Assembly (NCBI RefSeq): GCF_013248995.1
Contig: NZ_JABRPK010000001.1
Location: 620,001-684,000, forward strand
DNA length: 64,000 nt
From: Frigoribacterium sp. VKM Ac-2836
GTDB taxonomy: Bacteria > Actinomycetota > Actinomycetes > Actinomycetales > Microbacteriaceae
Reading direction: 5' to 3'
Shown here piece after piece: positions 7,834-17,099 of this stretch. Every line of letters begins with the position of its first letter. Position 1 is the first letter of the stretch. The notes beneath the pieces were generated by a model. The model saw only the letters and a program-made list of their open reading frames with translations. It did not search any database and had not been told where the DNA came from. Position numbers and translations under genes: made by a program.

Positions 7834-8661
7834 ATGGCCAACTACACCATCGCTGACGTCAAGATCCTCCGTGACCGCCTCGGCGCGGGCATGGTCGACA
7901 GCAAGAACGCCCTCGAAGAAGCCGACGGCGACATCGAGAAGGCCGTCGAGATCCTGCGCGTCAAGGGACTGAAGGGCGTCGCCAAGCGCGAGGGCCGTCA
8001 GACCACTGCGGGTCTCGTCGCCGCGAAGCCCGGCTCGGGCTACGCCACGCTGATCGAGCTCGCCAGCGAGACCGACTTCGTCGCCAAGAACGAGAAGTTC
8101 GTCGCCCTGGCCGACCAGGTCCTCGAGGCCGTGCACGCGGCCGGCGCCTCCAGCGCCGCCGAGGGCAACGCCTCCGCGATCGGCGGCCAGACCGTCGAGG
8201 CCTTCGTCAACGACGAGGCCGCGCTCATGGGCGAGAAGGTCGAACTGCGCACCGTCAGCCGCATCGAGGGCGAGCAGTTCGCCATCTACCTGCACAAGAC
8301 CTCCAAAGACCTGCCCCCGCAGGTCGGCGTGGTAGTGGGCTACACCGGTGACGACGCCGAGACCGCTCGGTCGATCGCGCAGCACATCGCCTTCGCCGCG
8401 CCGACGTACCTGTCGCGCGACGACGTGCCCTCCGAGCAGGTCGACAAAGAGCGTGCGATCGTCGAAGAGACCGCGAAGAACGAGGGCAAGCCCGAAGCGG
8501 CCCTGCCCAAGATCATCGAGGGTCGCCTCACCGGCTTCTTCAAAGAGATCGCCCTGCTCGACCAGGCCTACGCGAAAGACAACAAGTTGTCGGTCGCGAA
8601 GGTCGTCGACGAGGCCGGGCTGTCGATCACGGGCTTCGCCCGCATCAAGGTCGGCGCCTAA
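7834..8661 (+). CDS. tsf: Elongation factor Ts
   Basis: 275 residues, normal for the family. It exchanges GDP for GTP on EF-Tu. The N-terminal UBA-like module (residues 4-45, TIADVKILRDRLGAGMVDSK) and the TDFVAKNEKF core motif (residues 80-89), which inserts next to the Mg site of EF-Tu, are intact. The C-terminal dimerisation-like half follows (about 150-275). AAAGGAAG lies upstream of the ATG. It is the second gene of the rpsB-tsf unit, ended by a strong hairpin. Confidence 0.97.
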   Translation: MANYTIADVKILRDRLGAGMVDSKNALEEADGDIEKAVEILRVKGLKGVAKREGRQTTAGLVAAKPGSGYATLIELASETDFVAKNEKFVALADQVLEAVHAAGASSAAEGNASAIGGQTVEAFVNDEAALMGEKVELRTVSRIEGEQFAIYLHKTSKDLPPQVGVVVGYTGDDAETARSIAQHIAFAAPTYLSRDDVPSEQVDKERAIVEETAKNEGKPEAALPKIIEGRLTGFFKEIALLDQAYAKDNKLSVAKVVDEAGLSITGFARIKVGA

Positions 8662-8672
8662 GCAGCACCGTG

Positions 8673-8706
8673 ACGGGGTCCGAGACGAACGTGTCTCGGG
8701 CCCCGT
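8673..8706 (+). terminator. Terminator after tsf
   Basis: A 14-bp stem with one G-T pair (8673-8686 with 8693-8706, loop GAACGT), starting 12 bases after the tsf stop. It separates the rpsB-tsf unit from pyrH. Confidence 0.75.
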
Positions 8707-8776
8707 TCCCATGCCCGGCCGAGGCGACGACGCCGGGTGCGACATCGGCGACGGACGGCGCCCAGCCCGAACTCGC

Positions 8777-8782
8777 TAACCT
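8777..8782 (+). promoter_or_regulatory. -10 box of pyrH
   Basis: TAACCT 30 bases upstream of the pyrH ATG. The short leader contains GGAGA. The box lies beyond the tsf terminator, so pyrH-frr-cdsA is likely its own unit. Confidence 0.45.
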
Positions 8783-8812
8783 GGCTACGGCCACGACGAG
8801 ACGGAGACTCGC

Positions 8813-9532
8813 ATGACATCGCAAACCACCGGACGCCGACGCGTCCTGTTGAAGCTCTCGGGCGAGGCCTTCGGCGGCGGTCAGCTCGGCGTCAACCCCG
8901 ACGTGGTCGGTGCCATCGCCCGCGAGATCGCCGACGCGGCGACCGACGTCGAGATCGCCATCGTGGTGGGCGGCGGCAACTTCTTCCGGGGGGCCGAGCT
9001 CAGCCAGCGTGGCATGGACCGCGGACGCGCCGACTACATGGGCATGCTGGGCACCGTCATGAACGCCCTCGCGCTCCAGGACTTCCTCGAGCAGGCCGGC
9101 GCCGCGACACGTGTCCAGTCGGCCATCGCCATGACGCAGGTCGCCGAGCCCTACATCCCTCGTCGTGCCGAGCGACACCTCGAGAAGGGGCGCGTCGTCA
9201 TCTTCGGTGCCGGGGCCGGGTTGCCCTACTTCTCGACCGACACCGTCTCGGCCCAGCGAGCCCTCGAGATCGGCGCGACCGAGGTCCTCGTGGCCAAGAA
9301 CGGCGTCGACGGGGTCTACTCGGCCGACCCGCGCCACGACCCGTCGGCGGTCAAGCTCGACCGGCTCACGTACCAAGAAGCGCTGATGCAGGGGCTCAAG
9401 GTCGTGGACTCGACCGCGTTCAGCCTCTGCATGGACAACGGCATGCCCATGCACGTGTTCGGCATGGAAGGTGAGGGCAACATCGCCCGCGCCATCCGAG
9501 GCGAACGCATCGGAACCATCGTCAGCAACTAG
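8813..9532 (+). CDS. pyrH: UMP kinase
   Basis: 239 residues of the amino-acid kinase fold. It phosphorylates UMP to UDP at the start of pyrimidine nucleotide supply. Visible are [11 protein letters not shown] (residues 12-22, phosphate binding), [10 protein letters not shown] (51-60), [13 protein letters not shown] (74-86, UMP site) and [16 protein letters not shown]. It is a cytosolic hexamer in the family. The ATG at 8813 has GGAGA upstream, and it is followed by frr 38 bases downstream, the standard order. Confidence 0.97.
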   Translation: MTSQTTGRRRVLLKLSGEAFGGGQLGVNPDVVGAIAREIADAATDVEIAIVVGGGNFFRGAELSQRGMDRGRADYMGMLGTVMNALALQDFLEQAGAATRVQSAIAMTQVAEPYIPRRAERHLEKGRVVIFGAGAGLPYFSTDTVSAQRALEIGATEVLVAKNGVDGVYSADPRHDPSAVKLDRLTYQEALMQGLKVVDSTAFSLCMDNGMPMHVFGMEGEGNIARAIRGERIGTIVSN

Positions 9533-9570
9533 ACGACTAAACTCGACCGCGAACCGAACAAGGAGCACCA

Positions 9571-10128
9571 GTGGCGATCAACGACGTACTCACCGAGACG
9601 CGCGAGAAGATGGACAAGGCGCTCGACGCCGCCAAGAACGATTTCGGCACGGTGAGAACCGGCCGCATCAACCCGGCTCTGTTCCAGAAGATCCCGGTCG
9701 ACTACTACGGCACACCGACGCCGCTGGCGCAGCTCGCATCGTTGCAGGTGCCCGAGGCCCGCACCATGATCGTCACGCCCTACGACAAGACGGCCCTCAA
9801 AGAGATCGAGAAGGCCATCGCGACCTTCCCGAACCTCGGTGCCAACCCGACGAACGACGGCACCATCGTCCGCGTCACGATCCCCGAACTGACGCAGGAG
9901 CGTCGCAAGGAGTTCGTCAAGATCGTGCGAAGCAAGGGCGAGGACGCCAAGGTGCAGGTGCGCAACGTCCGTCGCAAGTCGAAAGAGGCGCTCGACGCGC
10001 AGAAGACCGAGGTCGGTGACGACGAGGTCGCTCGTGCCGAGAAAGAGCTCGAGTCGATCACCAAGGGGTACATCGACTCGATCGACGACGCGCTGAAGAA
10101 GAAAGAAGCGGAGCTGCTCGAGGTCTGA
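9571..10128 (+). CDS. frr: Ribosome recycling factor
   Basis: 185 residues, the normal size. With EF-G it splits post-termination ribosomes. Conserved segments include TGRINPALF, the hinge [19 protein letters not shown], and [19 protein letters not shown] in the long three-helix bundle. GTG start with AAGGAG upstream (AACAAGGAGCACCAGTG). The stop codon overlaps the cdsA ATG by one base (TGATG), which implies translational coupling. Confidence 0.97.
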   Translation: MAINDVLTETREKMDKALDAAKNDFGTVRTGRINPALFQKIPVDYYGTPTPLAQLASLQVPEARTMIVTPYDKTALKEIEKAIATFPNLGANPTNDGTIVRVTIPELTQERRKEFVKIVRSKGEDAKVQVRNVRRKSKEALDAQKTEVGDDEVARAEKELESITKGYIDSIDDALKKKEAELLEV

Positions 10129-11126
10129 TGAGACAGCGACCCGACGACGCCGGCCCCGACGACTCGTCTCCGGCGCAGAAGAGCACCCTCGGCAGTCGCC
10201 GGGCCGACTTCGACGCTCGTGCGCAGGCGGCGAGGCACGACATCGAGAACCAGCTGCGGGCCGGCAAGGCGCGCCTCGACTCCCGCAACGAGAAATTGAC
10301 GGCACGGACCGGTCGCAATCTGCCGGCGGCCATCGCCGTCGGGGTGTTGCTCGGTGCTGCAGTCCTGCTCAGCCTGATCTTCGTCAAGGCGTTCTTCATG
10401 ATCGTGGCCGCGGCCCTGATCGGTTCGCTGTGCTTCGAGCTCGCGAGTGCTCTGCGGTTCGCCGGCCGCGACGTCCCTCGGCTGCCGAGCGTCCTGGCGG
10501 GGCTGGCGGTCGTCCCTGCCGCTTTCTACGGTGGGGCGGGCGGACAATGGGCGGCCCTCGTCGGCGGCATCGTCGTGGTGTCGCTGTGGCGCCTCGTCGA
10601 GTTGGCGCGTCCCTCGCACCGGAGCGGCGCCTCCTCGCTCGGTCGCGATCTGGGGGCCGGTGCCTTCGTCCAGATCTACTGCTCGTTCCTCGGCAGCTTC
10701 ATGGTCCTCCTGGCCGCCCGCCCCGACGGGCAGTGGTGGACGCTGTCGGCGCTCATCGTCGTGATCGCCGTCGACACCGGTGCCTACGCGACGGGTCTGA
10801 ACTTCGGCAAGCACCCGATGGCCCCGCGCATCAGCCCGAAGAAGACCTGGGAAGGTTTCGCCGGCTCGGTGGCCGCCAGCTTGATCGCGGCCGTGTTGCT
10901 CTCGGTGTTCCTGCTCGACGAGCCGTGGTGGTTCGGCCTGGTGTTCGGAGGCGTGATCATCGTCACCGCCACCATCGGTGACCTCTCCGAGTCGCTCATC
11001 AAGCGCGATCTCGGCATCAAGGACATCAGCACCTGGCTGCCGGGTCACGGCGGGTTCCTCGACCGCCTCGACAGCACCCTGCCCTCCGCGGCGGCGGCCT
11101 TCGGGATGTACCTGCTCTTCGCCTAG
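10128..11126 (+). CDS. cdsA: Phosphatidate cytidylyltransferase
   Basis: 332 residues, integral membrane. It makes CDP-diacylglycerol from phosphatidate and CTP for phospholipid synthesis. The first about 60 residues are hydrophilic and charged, an actinobacterial extension, followed by about eight membrane helices. The CdsA signature lies at residues about 287-315: S-x-x-K-R then K-D and PGHGGFLDRLDS, holding the metal-binding Asp residues. It overlaps frr by one base, completing pyrH-frr-cdsA. Confidence 0.95.
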   Translation: MRQRPDDAGPDDSSPAQKSTLGSRRADFDARAQAARHDIENQLRAGKARLDSRNEKLTARTGRNLPAAIAVGVLLGAAVLLSLIFVKAFFMIVAAALIGSLCFELASALRFAGRDVPRLPSVLAGLAVVPAAFYGGAGGQWAALVGGIVVVSLWRLVELARPSHRSGASSLGRDLGAGAFVQIYCSFLGSFMVLLAARPDGQWWTLSALIVVIAVDTGAYATGLNFGKHPMAPRISPKKTWEGFAGSVAASLIAAVLLSVFLLDEPWWFGLVFGGVIIVTATIGDLSESLIKRDLGIKDISTWLPGHGGFLDRLDSTLPSAAAAFGMYLLFA

Positions 11127-11185
11127 GCACGACCGGCCGAGGCCGACGAGCCGCGCGTCCAGCGGGTGGTCATGTGGCGATGCGG

Positions 11186-11191
11186 CATGAT
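11186..11191 (+). promoter_or_regulatory. -10 box of the DivIVA-like gene (leaderless)
   Basis: CATGAT, seven bases, then the GTG at 11199. One mismatch to TAnnnT in its first base. No Shine-Dalgarno site is seen for this GTG or for the in-frame ATG codons upstream. Confidence 0.4.
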
Positions 11192-11198
11192 GGTCGCC

Positions 11199-11744
11199 GT
11201 GAGCAGCACATTTCCGACCGTTCCCAAAGGCAAGCGGGGCTATGTCGTCGACGAGGTCGACGCGTTCCTGGCCGAGGCACGCAAGGCCTACGCCGGCGAC
11301 GCGAGCCGCGGCATCGATTCGGCGCGCATCCGCCGGACGGCCTTCGGCCTGACGAAGAACGGCTACTCGACGGCGCACGTCGACGCCGCGCTGGAACGAC
11401 TCGAGGACGCCTTCGCCAGCCGCGAGCGTGAACGCGCCGTCTCGTCCGGGGCGGAGTCCACGTGGTTCTCGTCAGCGCGTTCCGGGGCCGAAGACATCGT
11501 CGCCCGGCTCGAGCGACCGCAGGGGCATCGGTTCGACCGAGTCGGCATCCTGACGACGGGCTACCACCCGCGAGACGTCGACCGTCTGACCCGCCGCCTG
11601 CACGGCTACTTCACCGACGGACGGCCACTCAGCATCGACGACGTGCGGGCCTCGGTCTTCCGGTCGAAGCGTGGGGGCTACCGTGAGAGCCAGGTCGACC
11701 TCCTGCTCGACACCGTGGTCGACGTCATGCTCGCCGTGCGCTGA
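11199..11744 (+). CDS. DivIVA-domain protein (short)
   Basis: 181 residues from the GTG. The N-terminal TFPTVPKGKRGYVVDEVDAF matches the DivIVA membrane-anchoring segment (F then GYxxxEVDxFL). A second similar turn occurs later (HRFDRVGILTTGYHPRDVDRL), followed by RSKRGGYRESQVDLLLD, so the protein consists of repeated DivIVA-like units rather than one long coiled coil. Such short proteins are common in Microbacteriaceae next to cdsA and may act at poles or septa. In-frame ATG codons exist at 11166, 11172, 11187 and 11190. The GTG is preferred because of its leaderless promoter spacing and because homology starts there. Confidence 0.75.
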   Translation: MSSTFPTVPKGKRGYVVDEVDAFLAEARKAYAGDASRGIDSARIRRTAFGLTKNGYSTAHVDAALERLEDAFASRERERAVSSGAESTWFSSARSGAEDIVARLERPQGHRFDRVGILTTGYHPRDVDRLTRRLHGYFTDGRPLSIDDVRASVFRSKRGGYRESQVDLLLDTVVDVMLAVR

Positions 11745-11833
11745 TCGTCGCCGAGGGTTCCGTCACCGGCGACGAGATCGCCCCTCCGACACGCAGCAGG
11801 CCGCCGTCCCTGGTCCTCCGGCGCCCCATCGGT

Positions 11834-11839
11834 TACCCT
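11834..11839 (+). promoter_or_regulatory. -10 box of the lytic transglycosylase gene
   Basis: TACCCT, ten bases, then the ATG at 11850. Transcription would start about three bases before the start codon, so the message is close to leaderless. Confidence 0.45.
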
Positions 11840-11849
11840 GGATGGACTC

Positions 11850-12674
11850 ATGGGCAGGCACGCAGCGAATCCGATCCCCGGTCCCTCTCGACAAGAGCAT
11901 CCGGCCGCCGTCGAACGACCCTCGAGCCGTCGACGCGTTCGCGTCCCGGCCTCGCAGACCGTCGCTCGTCGAGCCGCCGCCGGTTCGCTGGTGTCCACCG
12001 CTTCTGGTGACACCACCGGCACGTCCGTTCGCGGCGCGGGCGTCCCTCGCCGGGTCGTGCTGCCCCTCATCGGATTCTGTGCATCGTTCGCCTTCGTGTC
12101 GGCCTCGCTCGTCAACCCGCTGGCCGGTGCCGAGGCGGCGACGACCGTCCCGGGCGCCGCGTCGGTGCTGACGGCCCCTGGCCAGACCCTCACCGTCGCT
12201 GGTGCGGCGGTGACGGTCGCCGATCGTGACGCGTACGGCGTCACCGAATACGTCCCGCCGCCGCCTCCGCCCGTCGTGGTGGCCGAGACCGAGAAACCAG
12301 CGGCCACGCCGGGTGCGTCCTCCGGTTCCGCCAAGAAGTCCTCGGCCGCCCCGGTGGCCGGTACTCCCGACCCCGGCAGCGCCAAGGCCGTTGCGGCCGA
12401 ACTCGTCGCGGCCCGCGGGTGGGGTTCCGACCAGTACGACTGCCTCGTCTCGCTGTGGCAGAAAGAGTCGGGTTGGAACGTCTACGCGTCCAACCGTTCC
12501 AGCGGTGCCTACGGCATCCCCCAGGCCCTGCCCGGCAGCAAGATGGGTTCCGTCGGCGCCGACTGGCAGACCAACCCCGCCACGCAGATCACGTGGGGCC
12601 TCAACTACATCGGTGGTCGGTACGGCAATCCTTGCGGTGCCTGGGCCCATTCCGTCGCCAGCAACTGGTACTGA
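11850..12674 (+). CDS. Secreted or membrane-anchored lytic transglycosylase-like protein
   Basis: 274 residues. A long basic cytoplasmic N-terminus (1-67) precedes one hydrophobic helix (about 69-97). Next come a short beta segment (100-135), a Pro-rich spacer (PPPPPP at 136-141) and an Ala/Ser linker. The C-terminal transglycosylase-like domain (about 177-274) has WQKESGWNVYA with catalytic Glu206, SSGAYGIPQALPGSKM and a final GNPCGAWAHS. Cys198 and Cys262 may form a disulfide. This lysozyme-fold type is widespread in actinobacteria as resuscitation-factor or SLT-like wall hydrolases. Cleavage of the glycan is inferred from the conserved Glu and surroundings. Confidence 0.82.
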   Translation: MGRHAANPIPGPSRQEHPAAVERPSSRRRVRVPASQTVARRAAAGSLVSTASGDTTGTSVRGAGVPRRVVLPLIGFCASFAFVSASLVNPLAGAEAATTVPGAASVLTAPGQTLTVAGAAVTVADRDAYGVTEYVPPPPPPVVVAETEKPAATPGASSGSAKKSSAAPVAGTPDPGSAKAVAAELVAARGWGSDQYDCLVSLWQKESGWNVYASNRSSGAYGIPQALPGSKMGSVGADWQTNPATQITWGLNYIGGRYGNPCGAWAHSVASNWY

Positions 12675-12710
12675 ACCGTCGCACGGCCCTCGTCCTCGCA
12701 GGGCCGTTGC

Positions 12711-12716
12711 TACGCT
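12711..12716 (+). promoter_or_regulatory. -10 box (leaderless) of the 99-residue protein gene
   Basis: TACGCT, seven bases, then the ATG at 12724, the exact leaderless spacing. Confidence 0.5.
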
Positions 12717-12723
12717 GGTCGTC

Positions 12724-13023
12724 ATGCCCCGAAGCAACCGCTCCCGTCGCTCGCGCGACCGGCGTGAGGCCGATGAGGCGTACGACATCACCCGGGCGTC
12801 TTTCGGCGGCCTGACGGTCGAGACCAAGCACGGGCGTTCGTTCAACGTGCAGTCGGTGTCGGCCTCGTCCGCCGTCAAGGAGTACGTCTGCCCCGGCTGT
12901 TCGCTGGGCATCGTCCCGGCGACTCCCCACGTCGTGGCGTGGCGGGCCGACGGGCTCTTCGGGGCCGAAGACGACCTGGCGGCCCGCCGACACTGGCACA
13001 CCCACTGCTGGAGGATCTCGTGA
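12724..13023 (+). CDS. Small putative zinc-binding protein, conserved in actinobacteria
   Basis: 99 residues: a very basic N-terminus (PRSNRSRRSRDRR), then a compact domain with VCPGC (Cys56, Cys59) and a C-terminal RRHWHTHCW (His90, His92, His94, Cys95). This cysteine/histidine set suggests one structural zinc. No catalytic motif is seen and I do not recognise a named family. Its stop overlaps the hydrolase start (GTGA), so the two are co-translated. The basic tail suggests nucleic-acid binding, which is inference only. Confidence 0.7.
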   Translation: MPRSNRSRRSRDRREADEAYDITRASFGGLTVETKHGRSFNVQSVSASSAVKEYVCPGCSLGIVPATPHVVAWRADGLFGAEDDLAARRHWHTHCWRIS

Positions 13024-13775
13024 CGACTCCCGACACCGACACCGACACCGACTCCGTCGACATCCGCGGGGGAGTCCTCCTGCCCGCGCGCCGTGAGGAC
13101 GTCGAGCTGCACACCGGTGACGGTCTCACCTTGGTGGGCGAGCTGAGCCTTCCCGCCGATCGCGAACCCGTCGGGACCATCGTCGCCCTGCACCCCTTGC
13201 CCACAGCCGGTGGGTTCATGGACTCGCACGTCATCCGCAAGGCTGCGGCCCGTCTGCCGGCGCTGGCCGACCTGGCCGTGCTCCGGTTCAACTTCCGCGG
13301 GGTGTCGTCCCCGCGCGGGCGGTCCGAGGGCGAGTTCGGCGACGGAGTGACCGAAGCGGCCGATCTCGCCGCCGCCGTGGCGTTCGTGCGCGACCGGGGA
13401 CTGCCGCTGCCGTGGCTGGTGGGCTGGTCCTTTGGCACCGAGGTCGCCCTCAAGCACGGCCTCGACGTCGAGATCGCGGGCGTCGTCCTGCTGTCCCCGC
13501 CGCTGCATCGCACGTCGGACGCCGAGCTCGGGGCGTGGCACGGGGCCGGATTGCCCGTCGTGGCCGTCGTCCCCGAGTTCGACGACTACCTGCGGCCCGA
13601 CGAGGCCCGTCGTCGATTCGCTCTCGTGCCCGAGGCCGAGATCGTCGATGTCGAGGGGGGCAAGCACCTCTGGGTCGGAGAGAAGCAGACCAGCCGCGTG
13701 CTGACCGAGATCGTCAGCCGGGTCGCTCCCGGTGCGCTGCCCTTGCCGTCCACCTGGCCGCCCCGCGCCTCCTGA
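13020..13775 (+). CDS. Alpha/beta hydrolase
   Basis: 251 residues from a GTG overlapping the preceding stop, with GGAGG 6 bases upstream. The oxyanion segment is VALHPLPTAGG (55-65). The nucleophile elbow GWSFGTE gives Ser137. His216 in GGKHLWVG is the probable catalytic His, and an Asp in PEFDDY (188-189) the probable acid. The pattern fits the dienelactone hydrolase/YdjP-like branch of serine hydrolases. The N-terminus carries TDTDTDTDS, encoded by three GACACC units. No signal peptide; the substrate is unknown. Confidence 0.78.
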   Translation: MTTPDTDTDTDSVDIRGGVLLPARREDVELHTGDGLTLVGELSLPADREPVGTIVALHPLPTAGGFMDSHVIRKAAARLPALADLAVLRFNFRGVSSPRGRSEGEFGDGVTEAADLAAAVAFVRDRGLPLPWLVGWSFGTEVALKHGLDVEIAGVVLLSPPLHRTSDAELGAWHGAGLPVVAVVPEFDDYLRPDEARRRFALVPEAEIVDVEGGKHLWVGEKQTSRVLTEIVSRVAPGALPLPSTWPPRAS

Positions 13776-13846
13776 GGGCCTCGGGCACCCGGGGCGGCAT
13801 CGCCCGTCGACGGTGCCCCGACGACGGCGGAGGCGGCCGCCCTCAG
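13772..13846. terminator. Large hairpin between convergent genes
   Basis: CTGAGGGC (13772-13779) pairs with GCCCTCAG (13839-13846). Inside it TCGGGCACC and GGTGCCCCGA pair with one bulged base. It ends both the hydrolase gene (+) and the AI-2E-type gene (-), whose stop codon lies within the right arm. Confidence 0.45.
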
Positions 13847-14901
13847 AGCTGGTTCTGGCGAGGCACGTAGACCTCACGGATGATCAGCAGGACCGACGCG
13901 GCGACCGGGATCGCGATGAGGGCACCGAGTACGCCCAGCAGCGTGCCGCCGACGAGGGCGGCGATGACGACGATCACGCCCGGGACGCGCACAGCGCGAC
14001 GCATGATGCGCGGGCTCAGGAGGTAGGCCTCGACCTGCATGTAGACGAGGTAGTAGATGGCGGCGGTGATCCAGGTGGCCGGCGACTGGGGCAGCAGCGC
14101 GATCTGCGCCAGCACGATGACCGCCGAGCCGCTGATGGTGCCGACGAGGGGGATGATCGAGCCGAGGAACGCGATGAAGGCGAAGACGGCCGGCTGTTGG
14201 GCGCCGATGATGCTGAGGAACACGAAGCTGAGGATGCCGTTGAGCGCCGCGAGCGTGAACTGGCCGATGACGTAACGACCCACCGACTGGCTGATCTGCT
14301 CGGAGATGTCGACGAACTGCGCCCGTTTCGAGGCCGGGACGAGCTGGTACAGGGCACGCTTGACGCTGTTGATCGACGAGGTGAAGTAGATCGTCAGGAT
14401 GACCACCACGACCGTCCCGAACAGTCCGTTGCCGATCGCCACGCCCACGGCGAGGACCCCGCCGCCGATCGTGACGACGTTGTCGGGGTTGGTCAGGAAG
14501 TCGACGATGGAGTCCAGCGAGTCCTGCACGTCGAAGACGTTCTGCGGGACGAGTTCTTGCAGGTTGTCGACGAACTGCTGGGTGGTGACGCTCTGCAGGT
14601 ACGAGGTCAACGCCTGGATCAGGCTCGTGGTCTGCTGCACGATGACGGGCACGATCGCGAAGACGACGCCCACGAAGGCACCGACCACCGCCACGAGGAC
14701 GATCACGATGGCGATGCCGCGGGGCACCCGGCGCTTCTCGAGCCACGAGACGATCGGGTCGAGGCCCAACGAGATGAACAGGGCCGCGCCCACGTAGGTC
14801 AGGATCGTCGAGAGCTGGCCGACGGCGCCGCCGATCACGAGGGCGACGAGGACACCCAGGCCCGCGAGCAGACCGATGCGGAACGGGTTGTGGATCTTCA
14901 C
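13843..14901 (-). CDS. AI-2E family transporter (PerM/TqsA-like membrane protein)
   Basis: 352 residues with about eight membrane helices in the family layout: two helical pairs near the N-terminus, a long extracytoplasmic segment (about 75-150, rich in Gln/Asp/Val), then the C-terminal helices with PLVGTISGSAVIVLAQIALL. The family exports or imports varied small solutes, including AI-2 or Na+/H+ in some members, and sequence does not reveal the substrate here. The ATG lies downstream of a G-rich leader. The gene is not obviously in an operon with the coiled-coil gene upstream, which is 73 bases away on the same strand. Confidence 0.85.
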   Translation of the reverse strand: MKIHNPFRIGLLAGLGVLVALVIGGAVGQLSTILTYVGAALFISLGLDPIVSWLEKRRVPRGIAIVIVLVAVVGAFVGVVFAIVPVIVQQTTSLIQALTSYLQSVTTQQFVDNLQELVPQNVFDVQDSLDSIVDFLTNPDNVVTIGGGVLAVGVAIGNGLFGTVVVVILTIYFTSSINSVKRALYQLVPASKRAQFVDISEQISQSVGRYVIGQFTLAALNGILSFVFLSIIGAQQPAVFAFIAFLGSIIPLVGTISGSAVIVLAQIALLPQSPATWITAAIYYLVYMQVEAYLLSPRIMRRAVRVPGVIVVIAALVGGTLLGVLGALIAIPVAASVLLIIREVYVPRQNQL

Positions 14902-14974
14902 GGGCGGGCTCCTGTCGACGGCGCGGGCCGGTCGAGGCCAGGGCGGCGCCGACTGCCCGACACGGCCTGTCGCC

Positions 14975-16858
14975 CTACTCTGGCGTACCGCCGCCGACTT
15001 GTCCGATCATGCCACGCAGGTTCTCGAAGTAGTCGGCGACGGCATCGCGTTCGCGCGTGATCTCGGCGAGGCGCTCTTCCGCGTCGCCGACGAGGTCGTC
15101 GGCTCGCTGCTGGGCGTCCGCCAGGATCGACCGCGCACGTTCGTCGGCATTGGTCAACACGTCGTGGGCCGTACCGTCGGCCTCGGCCCGGGTCGTCCGT
15201 GCGTACTCGTTCGCACTGCGCTCGAGCTCGTCGGCCTCGCGCCGCACCTCGGTGGCGCGTCGGGTGGCCTCGGCGAGCTGCCCGGCCGCCGCGTCGAGCA
15301 GTTCTTGGGTCTCGGCGACGGCCTGCTGGTGTCGCTGCGTGAGCTCGGTCTCGGCCTCGTCGCGTCGGGCCAGCAGCTCGACCTCGAGGTCGGCCCGCCC
15401 CTGGTCGACGTCACGACGCAGGTCGGCGGTGGCTCGCTCGCGGTCGGCCTCGAGGCCTGCCCGGACGCGGACGTCGTCGGCAGCCAGCCGAGCGCGCTGG
15501 GCCTCGGTCTCGTCCGCCAGGGCGGCACGGGCCTCTGCCATCTCGGCGGCGAGTTCTGCTCGTGCCTGCTCGAGTTCGGTCGCGAGTTCGGCCCGCCGGT
15601 CGGCGTCCTCGCGTGCGAGACGGTCGGCCTGCGCGTCGCTCTCGCGGGTCAGGCGTTCGTCCGTCTCGAGGGTGACGCGCTCGATGCGTTCCCGGGAGGT
15701 CGTCTCGGCCAGGTCGAGTTCGTCACGGCGCCGTCGCGTCTCGCGCTCGAGTTCGGTGCGGGCGTCGGTCGCCTCTTTCTCGAGCTCGGCACGAGCCACA
15801 GCGATATCGGCCGCGAGGCGATCACGTCCGGTGGCGATCTCGCGCTCGAGCTCGACGCGGGTGGACTCGACCTCGTCGGTGAGGTCGGCACGGGTGGCGT
15901 CGACGTCGCGGGCGAGGAGGGCCCTGGTCTCGGCGACCTCGTGGGCCAGGTCGGCGCGGGCAGCGGCGACGTCACGCTCCAGCTGGGCGCGCTGATCCGC
16001 GACGTCATCGGCCAGCTCGGCGCGCGCGGTCGTGATCTCTCGCTCGAGTTCGGCGCGACGTGCACCGACTTCGGCGTCGAGGTCGGCACGGGTGGTCTCG
16101 TCGAGCCTGGCGAGTTCGGCGCGGATCGTGACGCCTTCGCGGTCGAGGTCGGCACGCTGACGTTCGGAGTCGCTCTCGAAGACGGCGCGGGCCTCGCGTG
16201 TGTCGGCCGCCAGGGTGTCGGCCTCGTCGCGGGCCTCGGCGAGGTCGCGGGCCACGGCGGCTCGCTGCTCGGCGACCTCGTGCTCGACCTCGGCCCGGAG
16301 CGCCGCCGCTTCGCGTCGCGCCGTCGAGACGTTCTGGGCTGCCTCGGTGGCCGCCGAGCCGCGGATCGAGATGGCGTCGCGCTGTGCCTCTTGCAGCAGG
16401 CCACGCGCCTCGGCCTTGGCGCGCGCGACCAGGCGGTCGGCGTCGGCGGTGGACTCGGCGACCTGGGCCGCGGCCCGGCCTCTGGCGTCGTCCAGCACGG
16501 CCGTGGCCCGTTCGGTGGCGTCGTCGAGCAGGCGCTTCGCCTCGGCTGTGGACGAGGAGCGCAGGGCCTCGGCGTCGATGTCGGCCTGGCTGATCAACAG
16601 GGTGGACTGCTGCTCGGCCAGACGGAGGGTCTGCTCGAGCTTGCTGCCGAGACCCGAGTAGGTGGGGGTGCCCGCCTCTTCGAGTTCGGCGCGGATCTCG
16701 TCGACACGCTGTTGCAGGAACGCGACTTCGCTCGCTCGGTCGGCGCGGTCGGCGTTGGCCTTGATGAGCTCACGCCGCAGGTCACCGAGTACGCGGTCGA
16801 CCTCGTCCTTGCGGTAGCCCCGGAGTTCAATGCCGAAATCGGCTTCGTCAGCGGCCAC
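14975..16858 (-). CDS. Long DivIVA/Scy-like coiled-coil cytoskeletal protein
   Basis: 627 residues from a GTG with GAAGGAG 5 bases upstream; the frame also continues 17 codons further 5' without such a site. The N-terminal DivIVA segment (FGIELRGYRKDEVDRVLGDL) is followed by almost uninterrupted coiled coil to the C-terminus. Ala/Arg/Glu/Asp-rich repeats in which RAELE, RADL and RAEL recur give a long rod. This layout resembles Scy and FilP of Streptomyces, which scaffold polar growth. The final 40 residues (VADYFENLRGMIGQVGG) are less repetitive. A polar or septal scaffold role is inferred. Confidence 0.82.
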   Translation of the reverse strand: MAADEADFGIELRGYRKDEVDRVLGDLRRELIKANADRADRASEVAFLQQRVDEIRAELEEAGTPTYSGLGSKLEQTLRLAEQQSTLLISQADIDAEALRSSSTAEAKRLLDDATERATAVLDDARGRAAAQVAESTADADRLVARAKAEARGLLQEAQRDAISIRGSAATEAAQNVSTARREAAALRAEVEHEVAEQRAAVARDLAEARDEADTLAADTREARAVFESDSERQRADLDREGVTIRAELARLDETTRADLDAEVGARRAELEREITTARAELADDVADQRAQLERDVAAARADLAHEVAETRALLARDVDATRADLTDEVESTRVELEREIATGRDRLAADIAVARAELEKEATDARTELERETRRRRDELDLAETTSRERIERVTLETDERLTRESDAQADRLAREDADRRAELATELEQARAELAAEMAEARAALADETEAQRARLAADDVRVRAGLEADRERATADLRRDVDQGRADLEVELLARRDEAETELTQRHQQAVAETQELLDAAAGQLAEATRRATEVRREADELERSANEYARTTRAEADGTAHDVLTNADERARSILADAQQRADDLVGDAEERLAEITRERDAVADYFENLRGMIGQVGGGTPE

Positions 16859-16910
16859 GATGTCTCCTTCGGTGCAGGGATCGGACCAGGGGAGCGCGGT
16901 CCGCGTCACG

Positions 16911-16916
16911 ATGTTA
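16911..16916 (-). promoter_or_regulatory. -10 box of the coiled-coil gene
   Basis: TAACAT on the minus strand, 52 bases before the GTG. The transcript would carry a short leader with the GAAGGAG ribosome site. Confidence 0.4.
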
Positions 16917-17099
16917 GTGGGAGCTCCTCGACGGACGCCGACCCACGGGTTAGGTGCCTCTCAGCCTCGTCGGATACGCTGAGCCGTCTTAAATTCTGCT
17001 GCCGCGCCCGGCCTCCTGGCCAGGCTCGTGCGAGGCCCGTCGTCGACCACGGCGGTTCCTGGCGCCCCGACCGGGATGGTGGCTCGGAGGGAGAGAAAC

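Noticed and set aside
13027-13048. GACACC microsatellite at the start of the hydrolase gene as a phase-variation switch
   Set aside because: The unit is six bases, so copy changes keep the frame. Only three units are present.
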